Shown piece after piece: positions 7,451 through 16,129 of a stretch of 21,985 bases of DNA; the stretch's first letter is position 1, and every line of letters starts with the position of its first letter. The notes beneath the pieces are model-generated. The model searched no databases, was not told the origin of the DNA, and saw nothing but the letters and a program-made list of their open reading frames with translations. Both the position numbers and the translations under genes were made by a program. Source of the stretch: Kangiella sp. (lineage in GTDB: Bacteria; Pseudomonadota; Gammaproteobacteria; Enterobacterales; Kangiellaceae); assembly GCA_026195755.1 (NCBI GenBank), contig JAPHRL010000033.1:1-21985 (forward strand), written 5' to 3'.

Positions 7451-8890
7451 ATGACAACAATTTCACCAGACTTTATAGACCACATTGCCCAGCAGCTTAA
7501 GGATCCCGATGCGTTGCAAGCTTTGCTGGACTATAGTCAAAAACCATTACGCAAAAGTATCCGCATTAACCCGTTAAGAGCCAATAGAGAAGCTGTGATC
7601 AGCGAATGGCAGCGGGCTGGTTATAAACTGGATCCGATTCCCTGGTGTGATGATGGTTTCTGGATTGATGAGGAGCATAAGCCACTTGCAGATGGTTTTG
7701 GTAAATTGGTACCACATTTGGCCGGGCAATTTTATATTCAGGAGTCGAGCTCTATGTTGCCCGTCAGTGCATTGTTTGCCGCTCATCCTGAACCAGAAAT
7801 GGTGCTCGATGTAGCGGCGGCTCCTGGCTCAAAGACCACTCAAATTTCCGCAAAAATGAACAACGACGGATTAGTCGTAGCCAATGAACTATCCTCTTCC
7901 AGACTCAAAGTCTTGTACGCCAACTTAGAACGCACGGGAGTCAGTAATACGATTCTGTGCCACCATGATGGTCGTCAGTTCGGCAAAGCCGCCGAGCAAA
8001 CCTTTGATGCTATCTTGCTGGATGCGCCCTGTGGTGGCGAAGGTACAGTACGTAAAGATCCTGAGGCATTAAGTAACTGGTCATTGGCTAGCGTTTTAAG
8101 TATCTCCGAGTTGCAGAAGGAACTGATTATGAGCGCCTTCAATGCGCTCAAGCCCGGCGGCACTCTGGTTTATTCCACCTGCACTCTATCCAAAGAAGAG
8201 AATCAGTTGGTATGCCAGCACTTGCTGGAGACCCATTCCGATAGGGTTGAGATTTTTCCGTTAAATGAATTATTTGCAGGCGCTGATAAAGTTGCCACTC
8301 CCGAAGGCTATTTACACGTATACCCGCACCTTTTCGATAGCGAAGGCTTCTTTGTAGCCTGCTTTAAGAAAAAACAAGCAACCGTTACCGATGAATTTAC
8401 TCATGATAGCGCCCTGAGCTCTCGCTTCCCCTTCTCTCCTTTAACCAACAAGGAGTATCAAGAACTTGAGCAGCACTGCGCGACTCTAGGCTGGTCTTTA
8501 GAGCCGCATAAAAAGCAACTATGGAAGCGCGATAACGAAATATGGTTCTTCCCAAGAGGCATTGAAAAGCTGATTGGCAAGCTACGAATGAGTCGAATTG
8601 GTGTTAAACTGGCTGAAAGCCACCGTAGTGGCTATCGCCTACAACACCAGGCCGCCACTACCTTTGGCCATGAACTCGAACAACAAACTTATGAACTCAA
8701 TAGCCAACAAGCGGTCGAGTATTATCAAGGGCGTGATATTAGTATTGAGAAATCTGATAGCCTGAAAAAAGGCGAAGTAGCAGTTCTTTATCAGGGTACT
8801 GTGATTGGATTGGCTAAAAATCTGGGTAATAAATTAAAAAACTCTTTGCCTCGAAATTTAGTACAAGACAATCCTTTTGCCATACTTTAA
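7451..8890 (+). CDS. rsmF: 16S rRNA (cytosine(1407)-C(5))-methyltransferase RsmF
   Basis: A 479-residue protein, the same length as E. coli RsmF (YebU), with close wording throughout. The N-terminal RNA-recognition region contains RPLRxSIRxN-like QKPLRKSIRINPL and PIPWCDDGFWI. The SAM-binding motif I is VLDVAAAPGSKTTQISAKMN. Motif IV is DAPCGGEG with Cys194, and motif VI is YSTCTLSKEEN with Cys244, the pair of cysteines of m5C RNA methyltransferases; the motif VI Cys is the nucleophile. The C-terminal third (FPRGIEKLIGKLRMSRIGVKLAE, then LGNKLKNSLPRNLV) matches the PUA-like tail of RsmF. It would methylate C1407 of 16S rRNA in the small subunit. No clear Shine-Dalgarno sequence precedes ATG 7451. 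Only 35 bases separate it from the peptidase gene, with no terminator seen between. Confidence 0.94.
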   Translation: MTTISPDFIDHIAQQLKDPDALQALLDYSQKPLRKSIRINPLRANREAVISEWQRAGYKLDPIPWCDDGFWIDEEHKPLADGFGKLVPHLAGQFYIQESSSMLPVSALFAAHPEPEMVLDVAAAPGSKTTQISAKMNNDGLVVANELSSSRLKVLYANLERTGVSNTILCHHDGRQFGKAAEQTFDAILLDAPCGGEGTVRKDPEALSNWSLASVLSISELQKELIMSAFNALKPGGTLVYSTCTLSKEENQLVCQHLLETHSDRVEIFPLNELFAGADKVATPEGYLHVYPHLFDSEGFFVACFKKKQATVTDEFTHDSALSSRFPFSPLTNKEYQELEQHCATLGWSLEPHKKQLWKRDNEIWFFPRGIEKLIGKLRMSRIGVKLAESHRSGYRLQHQAATTFGHELEQQTYELNSQQAVEYYQGRDISIEKSDSLKKGEVAVLYQGTVIGLAKNLGNKLKNSLPRNLVQDNPFAIL

Positions 8891-8925
8891 TACTGCCAGC
8901 ATTGATATAGATTGTGGAACTCTTG

Positions 8926-11799
8926 ATGAATGATTTTATGAAATATATAACGACATTTAAAACCAGTTTATTGTTATTAAGCTTAACGGTTCTGGTGTCT
9001 TGTCAAACACTTGAAACCACCACCGATGGCAGTCAACTTCCGTTATCACCAGAGGTCACTACTGGCCAACTGGATAATGGCATTCGTTACTATATTCATC
9101 CAAACGGCAAACCGTCGGAACGGGCATACATAACCTTGTTGCTCAACGTAGGCTCTTTACAGGAAGAAGCCCATGAGCGCGGAGCTGCACACTTTGTAGA
9201 GCATATGGCCTTTAATGGTTCAGCCCACTTCAACAAAAACGATTTGGTAGCCACACTGGAAAGCCTCGGCATGACGTTTGGCTCTGACATAAACGCTTTT
9301 ACCAGCTTTGATAACACTCGATATCATTTAGAAATTCCCACCGACAATCCGGATAACTGGTCAACGCTTACTTTAATTCTTGATGACTGGATTACGGGCA
9401 TTAAATTCGAACCCGAAGAAGTCGACAAAGAACGCAAAGTAATCCTTTCAGAAAAGCGAGCGCGCAAAGGTTTAGGGGATCGCTTATCGGAGATTTTGAA
9501 CCCGATAAATTTTGGTGATGCACGTCATGCTGACAGAATGCCGATCGGAATCGATGAAACACTGAATAGCATGACAGCTGAACAGCTCAAAGCATTTTAT
9601 CAAAAATGGTATCAACCGCATAATATGGCGATTATCATTACCGGCGATGTTGAACCTGATAATGCGGTCAAACTGTTCAATAACACCATAGGGCAGATCA
9701 AGCCATCCAATGAAATAAAGCCTCAAGAATATTTGATTCCAGGCAAGGTTGAACCCGCTTATGCAGTCGTCACTGATCAAGAAATACTGACCAGCTCCAT
9801 CAACATTCGCTACCAAACTCACAGTGTTACCCTCAATGATTACGAAGCACTCCGCTATCGACTGCTTAACCAAATCATGGTCAGCCTATTTAATAGTCGA
9901 ATGTATGAGCTTGCTGATGGTGTCGAAAAACCATTTGAGACTGCCAGTCTTAGTTATGCGCAATTGGGTAACGATAAATTACTATTCAATTTCTCGGTAA
10001 CCCCAAAAGATGGCGAGTTCGATCAAGGTTATAAACGCTTATTTGAAGAGATTCAACGGGTCGAACAACATGGTTTTCTAGCTAGCGAATTACAACGCTA
10101 TCGAAAAGAAATATTAAATAGCAGCTTATTGGCGGTAGAGGATTCAGACTCTATTCATTCCCGAAGCCTGTCGGATCGCTACATGTCCCACTTTCTGTAC
10201 GGTGAACATTACTTTTCAACCATTCAGCGTCATGTGCTACTGGAAATGATTTTGCCAAGCATCAGCGCATCTGAAGTCTCAACCCATTTTGATCAACTGC
10301 TAGCCAGCGAGCTGCACTCAATTTTAGTTTACGCACCAGAGAATGAAGCACCTTCCACTCTACTTGAACAAGAGTTATTTGCTCAACTGGCTAAGCCGCT
10401 GAATGTTTCTCCTTATCAAGAGTCCGAACTGAATACTCCATTGATGACCGCCCTGCCTGAAAAAGGAAGCATCATCGAGCAATCTGCAATTGAGCCAGTA
10501 GAAGCGACTAAATTCCAACTAAGTAATGGCGCAACGGTCATCATCAGACCAAGCGACTTATCGAATACCGAAGTGTTATTAACCGCTTATGCGCCTGGTG
10601 GCTACTCACTCGCCAGTAAGTCTCAACAACGCTCTGCGATGGAGTCTGCAAAATTAGTAGCAGCTTCTGGGATTGCCAATTATTCGAGAAGTGATTTAGG
10701 TAAAAAGCTGCACGATAAAACGGTTCAACTCAATCTAAATATTGGCCGCTACTACTCACAACTTTCTTCGAGTAGCGCTCCCAAGGATTTGGAGTTAATG
10801 TTCCAGTTAATACACCTCTATTTTACCCAGCCTAAAATTGATCCCATTATTGCTGAGAACTACAAAGACTCAGTGATTCAGTATCAGCGTAATCGCCTCA
10901 ATGATCCGGAGCAGCGCTACGCTGATGAATTGCATTTGCTGATGACTAACAACCATCCAAAGTCACAACCATGGTCGGTTGAAGAAGCTCAGAAGATCGA
11001 TTCTGAAATTGCACTTAACTTTTATAAACAACGATTCTCGAAAGCAAACAACTTCACCTTTGTGATTGTAGGGAATATAAAACCTGAAGAGATTGAGCCT
11101 TTAATTGAGCAATACATTGCCAGTCTCCCATCTAGCAATAAGAGCGAAACCTGGCAGGATGAAAATGTTCGAACCGCTAAACGTGATATTTACTTTGCAC
11201 GAGATACAGCGTTAGATGAAAAGACAAAGGTCTTTTTGCAATATCATAAACCCATTGACCATTACGTTTCGGATACCCGCTTTCGCTTAGGACTATATCA
11301 AGAACTCTTACAACAGGAGTTGCAAGCGAAGTTACGTGAAGAGCTGGGAGAAGTATATTCCATCGGTGTCAGTGCTAACGTCGAGCGGTACCCAACAGAA
11401 TGGTTTAATCTATTTATCAGTTTTAATGCTGAACCTGGCCATGAGCCACTATTGATTGACACCATTCAAGAGGTTATTGATCAAACACTGTCTCAACCTT
11501 TACCACAGGACAAGCTTGACAATATCAAACAGCAACGTCGTGTATCATTTATTGAGGGACAGCAGAATAATCATTTCTGGCTCAGCCAAATCATGCTGTA
11601 TGAACGTGAACAGATTGATTATTCGTACTTCACCAACTATATGAACCGTTTAGATGTGGTAACCACAAAACAAATTCAAAACACGGCGAAAATGCTTTTT
11701 AATGACAGTTATCTCATTACCAGTATTATGCGTCCAAAAGTTGATACTGATAGAGTCGGCAAGTCCGAACAGAAAACGGAACAGGCCATTACGGATTAA
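8926..11799 (+). CDS. M16 family zinc metallopeptidase, PqqL-like lipoprotein
   Basis: About 957 residues from the ATG at 8926; a GTG at 8914 and an ATG at 8938 are in frame, and a GGA seven bases before 8926 favours it. The N-terminus is a lipoprotein signal (hydrophobic stretch ending LTVLVSC, lipobox Cys followed by Gln, compatible with the outer membrane). The first M16 domain carries the inverted zinc motif H89-F-V-E92-H93, with a downstream ERKVILSEKR that supplies Glu169 and Glu176, the latter the probable third zinc ligand. Two more M16 modules follow, the second half starting near FQLSNGATVIIRPS, giving the long four-module layout of the PqqL/YddC group. Such enzymes degrade peptides in the periplasm; PqqL of E. 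coli has been tied to processing imported proteins. Substrate here is unknown. Its 3' end overlaps gspB by 11 bp on the other strand. Confidence 0.9.
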   Translation: MNDFMKYITTFKTSLLLLSLTVLVSCQTLETTTDGSQLPLSPEVTTGQLDNGIRYYIHPNGKPSERAYITLLLNVGSLQEEAHERGAAHFVEHMAFNGSAHFNKNDLVATLESLGMTFGSDINAFTSFDNTRYHLEIPTDNPDNWSTLTLILDDWITGIKFEPEEVDKERKVILSEKRARKGLGDRLSEILNPINFGDARHADRMPIGIDETLNSMTAEQLKAFYQKWYQPHNMAIIITGDVEPDNAVKLFNNTIGQIKPSNEIKPQEYLIPGKVEPAYAVVTDQEILTSSINIRYQTHSVTLNDYEALRYRLLNQIMVSLFNSRMYELADGVEKPFETASLSYAQLGNDKLLFNFSVTPKDGEFDQGYKRLFEEIQRVEQHGFLASELQRYRKEILNSSLLAVEDSDSIHSRSLSDRYMSHFLYGEHYFSTIQRHVLLEMILPSISASEVSTHFDQLLASELHSILVYAPENEAPSTLLEQELFAQLAKPLNVSPYQESELNTPLMTALPEKGSIIEQSAIEPVEATKFQLSNGATVIIRPSDLSNTEVLLTAYAPGGYSLASKSQQRSAMESAKLVAASGIANYSRSDLGKKLHDKTVQLNLNIGRYYSQLSSSSAPKDLELMFQLIHLYFTQPKIDPIIAENYKDSVIQYQRNRLNDPEQRYADELHLLMTNNHPKSQPWSVEEAQKIDSEIALNFYKQRFSKANNFTFVIVGNIKPEEIEPLIEQYIASLPSSNKSETWQDENVRTAKRDIYFARDTALDEKTKVFLQYHKPIDHYVSDTRFRLGLYQELLQQELQAKLREELGEVYSIGVSANVERYPTEWFNLFISFNAEPGHEPLLIDTIQEVIDQTLSQPLPQDKLDNIKQQRRVSFIEGQQNNHFWLSQIMLYEREQIDYSYFTNYMNRLDVVTTKQIQNTAKMLFNDSYLITSIMRPKVDTDRVGKSEQKTEQAITD

Positions 11800-12574
11800 C
11801 GTCAGTCAAACCAGGGACAATCACTTTTTGTCCCTGGTAATTAACCAATAAATCATTCTCCATAATATCCTCCACAACCATTCCCTTCATTACCGTATCA
11901 CCGATGCTATAAGCCTTACCGTTAAGCATCACAAACCTATCCTCGGGTTTGGTTGCGTATATGTGGGTGGTGTAGATCAAGGTTGGCCAATGCTCATGAT
12001 CAATGGCTGCTAAAAATACAGGCTTACTATTAGTTGGTTGGCGAGCTGTTGTTTGTTCAGTTTGAGTGCCAGCCGATGCAACCACTTCCGTCGCTTGCGG
12101 ACGACTGACTGTATCCACCACCGGATTCACCTTTTTCTGTACCACCGGTTGCTGCACTTGAAGTGGCTCTTTTTTAATCATTATGCCTACTGTTTCAGTC
12201 ACGCCTGGTGAATGAATATTCATACCATCAGGATTCGACTTTATTTCCTCAGGTGCAGCATTTAATCGTTCATTGGCATCAACACCTGCTGTGCCCACAT
12301 TAGTTTCGAATCGCTCTCCGCTTACTGCAGCTTTAGAAGGCTCACTACTGATCGACTCGGTTTCAAGATTTGTTCCATTATGCTGCGACTCCAATAATAA
12401 CCATATGACCAGTGCAAACAACACCACAATGACCACTAAAAATAATCGCAACCATCGCCTGGACTCATCTTCTTCAATAAAAGCAGTATGCTGATGTTCA
12501 CTGCTAAGATTCGGCACATCACCGTCTTTCTCACCAGATTCTGTTTTTTTGATTGCATCAAGAATATACGACAT
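11789..12574 (-). CDS. gspB: General secretion pathway protein B (T2SS assembly, GspB/ExeB-like)
   Basis: 261 residues. It starts with MSYILDAIKKTES, the hallmark N-terminus of GspB-type proteins. A cytoplasmic tail of about 40 residues ends in an RRW boundary, followed by one membrane helix (about 41-61). A low-complexity Pro/Gln/Val/Thr linker then leads to a conserved C-terminal periplasmic domain (about 185-261: PVFLAAIDHEHWPTLIY, MLNGKAYSIGDTV, VPGL). In Aeromonas ExeA and ExeB form an inner membrane complex that uses ATP and peptidoglycan binding to help the type II secretin ExeD assemble. The start codon directly abuts the gspA stop codon with no spacer, so the two are almost surely one transcript. 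Other type II secretion genes are not in this window. The 3' end overlaps the peptidase gene. Confidence 0.87.
   Translation of the reverse strand: MSYILDAIKKTESGEKDGDVPNLSSEHQHTAFIEEDESRRWLRLFLVVIVVLFALVIWLLLESQHNGTNLETESISSEPSKAAVSGERFETNVGTAGVDANERLNAAPEEIKSNPDGMNIHSPGVTETVGIMIKKEPLQVQQPVVQKKVNPVVDTVSRPQATEVVASAGTQTEQTTARQPTNSKPVFLAAIDHEHWPTLIYTTHIYATKPEDRFVMLNGKAYSIGDTVMKGMVVEDIMENDLLVNYQGQKVIVPGLTDVNP
11810..11838. terminator. Strong hairpin at the convergent M16/gspB boundary
   Basis: An 11-bp perfect stem with a 7-base loop (arm CCAGGGACAA at 11811-11820 with TTGTCCCTGG at 11828-11837, plus an outer A-T pair) begins 11 bases after the M16 stop codon, inside the last codons of gspB. 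No T-run follows on either strand, so if it ends M16 transcription it is not a textbook intrinsic terminator. Confidence 0.4.
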
Positions 12575-14266
12575 TTAATTCACCGCCTGCAATTCACTCG
12601 ACTGCAACTTTGGGATACTGGGTTCAGATAAACTATTAATGACCATAATAGAATGTTTCCCTAATAAGCCATCTGAAACTAAACCATGCTCCATCTGGAA
12701 CAATGCCAACCAATCAGAAACCTCTTCGGAAAAATAGTTGCCCGGAGTAATAGTTATTCCTTCATAGGTTTCAATAAAATGAGTTAACCAATTTACGGCA
12801 CTACTTCTGACGCCAACACCAATCGGCTCTCGATACCCCGCTGGCACTTTCCAAAATAATTGATACTCTCCTGTCCATAATGGATTCAGTTTTTTGCGCT
12901 CAATGGTTACTTGATTCTCACCAAACTGAATAACCGCGGATTGATCTTTAATGGCAATCAGGGTTCCCCAGAAGTCACCACCTTGCAAAGTTCTAAATTT
13001 CAAGTTGGCCGGTCGATTAAGCTGCCCCAGAAATTTCCAGTCAGTCATGCCCTCATCACAACCAAGTCCATACTCCGACGCCATGGTACAGGCATCACTC
13101 GATTGAAAAGGTATATAGGATATGCCCCACAAAGCCAGCAAGTTTTGGTGCGCAATTGCCCCACTACGATCCCAGCTTTGCTCTCCCCAGAAATCGGAAG
13201 CCAGTTGGTCGGGACTTTTATTGAGCGGCTCTTTCATCGGGTCCTGTTCGGCTACAGTTAATCCCGATTGAGCTACAGACGCAGTAGAATGTTCACTGTC
13301 ATCAACGCTAACCGTTAGTGGTTGATTTGAGGCCACATTGTCCTTATCAGAAATACCCATAAACCAGAGTGTCAAACCAAGCACAGCAATCAACAACGTC
13401 GCAGGCAGAGCCCACTTCCAATAACGAATGTCGTTCATTACATCATTCTTGTAGCTGTTATGACCTAAAACTTCTTCGACAGCCTTAGTCACCGTGCGAG
13501 TATCTACATGGTGCAAGTTTTCAGCAAAGGCACCGAGCATTGCACGATCGCTTATAACATTGATGAGACGCGGGACACCGCCACTTGCCTGATGAATCTG
13601 CTTAACTGCTGACGCTTTAAACACAGGACGAATAACACCAGCGATACGTAAGCGGTGCTCAAGATAGGATTTGGTTTCATTAAGTGACAAGGGACGAAGA
13701 TGGTAACGAGCTGTAATTCGTTGCGCTAATTGGCGTAGTTCTTTTTTAGCCAGTAATTCCTGTAGCTCTGGCTGACCGATTAAAATGATTTGCAATAGCT
13801 TCTTCTGGTTCGTTTCCAGATTAGTCAGCAACCTTATTTGCTCTAATACCTCAACGCTTAAGTTCTGCGCCTCGTCGATCATCAGGACGGTATTTAAACC
13901 CTGTTCATGGTTGGCGAGCAAACGGCCACTCAACAAATCAGTAAAGGTTTTCAGGCTGGACTCTTTGGCATCATACTCAATACCCAACTCATCACACATG
14001 GTTGCCATTAGCTCAATGGCGTTTAACTTAGGGTTGAGAATATAAGCAAGTCGAACATTCGCAGGCAGCTGCTCAAGTAAACAACGACAAACCGTTGTCT
14101 TACCAGTCCCAACCTCACCGGTTAACAGCACAAAGCCACCACCCACGCCAATTCCATAGAGCAGGTGCGCCAAGGCATCTCGATGTCGCTCGCTCATGAA
14201 TAAATAGCGAGGATCTGGAGCAATGGTAAACGGTGTTTCTTTTAACCCAAAGAAATCGTTATACAT
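12575..14266 (-). CDS. gspA: General secretion pathway protein A (ExeA-type AAA+ ATPase with peptidoglycan-binding end)
   Basis: 563 residues from the ATG at 14266. A TTG 12 bases earlier is in frame, but the family begins MYxDFFGLKExPF, which matches the ATG. The AAA domain has Walker A GEVGTGKT (50-57), Walker B VLMIDE (127-132) and sensor-type GQPELQELL, and ends with a winged-helix-like region (SGGVPRLINVISDRAM). One membrane helix (about 284-304) leads to a periplasmic part that contains a CTMASEYGLGC segment and, near the C-terminus, a peptidoglycan-binding type fold (YFSEEVSDWLALFQMEHGL then DGLLG). In Aeromonas ExeA works with ExeB to pass the secretin through the wall. The membrane-anchored ATPase plus wall-binding layout is the expected one. 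A candidate promoter lies upstream in the divergent region. Confidence 0.91.
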   Translation of the reverse strand: MYNDFFGLKETPFTIAPDPRYLFMSERHRDALAHLLYGIGVGGGFVLLTGEVGTGKTTVCRCLLEQLPANVRLAYILNPKLNAIELMATMCDELGIEYDAKESSLKTFTDLLSGRLLANHEQGLNTVLMIDEAQNLSVEVLEQIRLLTNLETNQKKLLQIILIGQPELQELLAKKELRQLAQRITARYHLRPLSLNETKSYLEHRLRIAGVIRPVFKASAVKQIHQASGGVPRLINVISDRAMLGAFAENLHHVDTRTVTKAVEEVLGHNSYKNDVMNDIRYWKWALPATLLIAVLGLTLWFMGISDKDNVASNQPLTVSVDDSEHSTASVAQSGLTVAEQDPMKEPLNKSPDQLASDFWGEQSWDRSGAIAHQNLLALWGISYIPFQSSDACTMASEYGLGCDEGMTDWKFLGQLNRPANLKFRTLQGGDFWGTLIAIKDQSAVIQFGENQVTIERKKLNPLWTGEYQLFWKVPAGYREPIGVGVRSSAVNWLTHFIETYEGITITPGNYFSEEVSDWLALFQMEHGLVSDGLLGKHSIMVINSLSEPSIPKLQSSELQAVN

Positions 14267-14318
14267 ACTAGTGCCCAAACTTCCCCATTGAATATTGTAT
14301 AGTTATTGTAGTTTGCAT

Positions 14319-14347
14319 ATTATTACCCATTATCTACAACCTCTCAA
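14319..14347 (-). promoter_or_regulatory. Candidate sigma-70 promoter for gspAB
   Basis: Read on the minus strand, TTGAGA (14347-14342; five of six to the -35 consensus) is followed by a 17-base spacer and AATAAT (14324-14319; five of six to the -10 consensus). This predicts a transcript start near 14312 and a leader of about 45 bases. On the plus strand TATTAT at 14318-14323 could serve as -10 for the DUF4124 gene, overlapping this box, though its -35 partner is poor. Confidence 0.45.
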
Positions 14348-14368
14348 TCTAAGGGATAGAGTGTAAAG

Positions 14369-14839
14369 ATGCACGGACTTTTACTAACATTTACTTTGCT
14401 AGTTACTCTGTTTTTTGCAACGTCAGCCCAAGCTTTCGAAGGCAAAATTTACAGATGGACGGACAAAAATGGAAAAATCCATTTTTCTGACACTCCTCCA
14501 CAGGATGAATCGCTTAAAGTGGAGGAGCAAAAGCTGGATAGTAAAAGCATGACAGTCACCAGCATGCCCCGTTCACAAAAGGTGACATTGGTTTCTGAAA
14601 AGATGTGCCAATCTGCCATCGATAACTTAAAAAACACCGAACCGCTCTATCGTGGAGAACTAGTGAAGAAATTAGCCCAAAAGCAGATCACTAACGAACA
14701 ATTCTCAGAAGGACTGGCCAAACTGGATGACTTAAAAGAAATGACCAATCCCACTAACTGTAGAAAAGCCAACCCTGACGAACAAGTTTTGCTAAACTGC
14801 ATAGCACAAAACAAAGATGCTAGAAGCTGTATAAAATAG
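14369..14839 (+). CDS. DUF4124 domain-containing exported protein
   Basis: 156 residues. A signal peptide (about 1-22, cleavage after SAQA) is followed by the short DUF4124 module, recognisable from GKIYRWTDKNGKIHFSDTPP (about 25-44). This module is common in gammaproteobacterial periplasmic proteins of unknown function. The remainder is hydrophilic, Lys/Gln-rich and mostly helical, with four Cys in the mature part (MCQSAID, TNCRK, LLNCIAQ, SCIK), which could form two disulfides in the periplasm. A G-rich ribosome binding site (GGGA) lies somewhat far from the ATG. The gene is divergent from gspA and 54 bp ahead of cca. No function can be assigned. Confidence 0.82.
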   Translation: MHGLLLTFTLLVTLFFATSAQAFEGKIYRWTDKNGKIHFSDTPPQDESLKVEEQKLDSKSMTVTSMPRSQKVTLVSEKMCQSAIDNLKNTEPLYRGELVKKLAQKQITNEQFSEGLAKLDDLKEMTNPTNCRKANPDEQVLLNCIAQNKDARSCIK

Positions 14840-14893
14840 CAATTTAGACAGCTACACAAAGTAATAATACAAGGTAACGACATAAAGGTAAGC

Positions 14894-16129
14894 ATGCAAA
14901 TCTATTTGGTCGGTGGCGCAGTTAGAGACAAACTCTTAGGGCTTGACGTAGTTGATCACGACCATGTGGTGGTGGGAGCGACGCCGGAGCAAATGCTGGC
15001 CAAAGGTTATAAAGAGGTCGGCAAAGACTTCCCAGTCTTTCTCCACCCCAAAACCGGTGAGGAATACGCTTTAGCCAGAACCGAGCGAAAATCTGGCAAG
15101 GGCTATAAAGGATTCAGCGTCGATTTCTCATCCGAAATCACGTTAGAGCAAGACCTGATTCGACGCGATCTCACCATCAATGCCATGGCGCAGGATGAAC
15201 AGGGCAATCTTATTGACCCCTACAATGGTCAACAAGATCTTAGAAACCGAATATTGCGCCATGTCTCCTCTGCCTTCGCCGAAGATCCTTTGCGTGTTCT
15301 TCGCGTCGCTCGCTTTGCTGCCCGCTTTGCACACCTTGGCTTTATTATCGCTGATGAAACCTTTGCTTTAATGCAACAGCTCTCCTTTGGTGATGAGCTA
15401 AAACACCTGACTCCTGAAAGAGTCTGGGTAGAAACCGAAAAAGCTTTAGCCAGCCAGTCGCCCCAAGTGTATTTTGACGTACTTCATCAATGCGGGGCAC
15501 TTGCTGTATTGATGCCTGAGATGGATTGCCTGTGGGGAATCCCTAATCCTGAGAAATGGCATCCAGAGATTGACACTGGCATCCACACCCTGATGGTCAT
15601 TGAGCAGGCAGCAAAAAAGACCACTGACTTGCGAGTCCGTTTTGCTGCCGCCGTACATGATTTAGGCAAGGGCGCCACGCCACGTGACCAGCTGCCACAA
15701 CATCGCGGGCATGAAGAGTCTGGCGTCCCCATTATAAAAAAGCTCAGTCGCCGATTAAAAATCCCGAAAATCTATGAGCAATTAGCGACGCAGGTTTCTC
15801 GCTATCATCTGCATAGCCACAAAATGTTTGAGCTGCGCCCCAGCACTGTTTTAAAAATGCTGAAAGGCTTGAGCGCTTATCGCAACCCAGATTTTTTAGA
15901 GGCTTTCATCCTAACCTGTGAGGCAGATTTCAATGGACGTCTGGGTAACGAAGATAAGCCTTACCCACAAGGTGACTTGCTGAGACAGTGCTTTAAGGTA
16001 TCTGAAACGGTTGATGTGCAGTTGTTAATTGAGAAAGGATATGAAGGAGCCAAGCTCGGCGAAGCGATTGACCGAGCAAGACTCAAGGCTATTAAAGAAC
16101 ACTTAGCCCATAAATACGATAGCGAATAA
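14894..16129 (+). CDS. cca: CCA-adding enzyme (tRNA nucleotidyltransferase) with HD domain
   Basis: 411 residues against 412 in E. coli. The class II nucleotidyltransferase head has the GGAVRD motif (7-12) and the metal-binding pair Asp21 and Asp23. Further motifs follow: RRDLTINAMA, the EDPLRVLRVARFAARF helix and the WVETEKAL region. The C-terminal HD domain carries HTLMV, His255-Asp256 in VHDLGKG and HRGHEESG, as in the E. coli enzyme, where it provides phosphatase and phosphodiesterase activities. The protein builds or repairs the 3' CCA of tRNAs in the cytoplasm. Its 3' end overlaps uppP by 27 bp tail to tail; in E. coli cca and bacA are also convergent neighbours. Confidence 0.96.
   Translation: MQIYLVGGAVRDKLLGLDVVDHDHVVVGATPEQMLAKGYKEVGKDFPVFLHPKTGEEYALARTERKSGKGYKGFSVDFSSEITLEQDLIRRDLTINAMAQDEQGNLIDPYNGQQDLRNRILRHVSSAFAEDPLRVLRVARFAARFAHLGFIIADETFALMQQLSFGDELKHLTPERVWVETEKALASQSPQVYFDVLHQCGALAVLMPEMDCLWGIPNPEKWHPEIDTGIHTLMVIEQAAKKTTDLRVRFAAAVHDLGKGATPRDQLPQHRGHEESGVPIIKKLSRRLKIPKIYEQLATQVSRYHLHSHKMFELRPSTVLKMLKGLSAYRNPDFLEAFILTCEADFNGRLGNEDKPYPQGDLLRQCFKVSETVDVQLLIEKGYEGAKLGEAIDRARLKAIKEHLAHKYDSE

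Noticed and set aside
9484..9873. 129-residue open frame on the minus strand
   Set aside because: It is antisense to the M16 peptidase coding region and has no recognisable domain.
12911..13261. 116-residue open frame on the plus strand
   Set aside because: It is antisense to the periplasmic part of gspA, with no supporting ribosome site or similarity.
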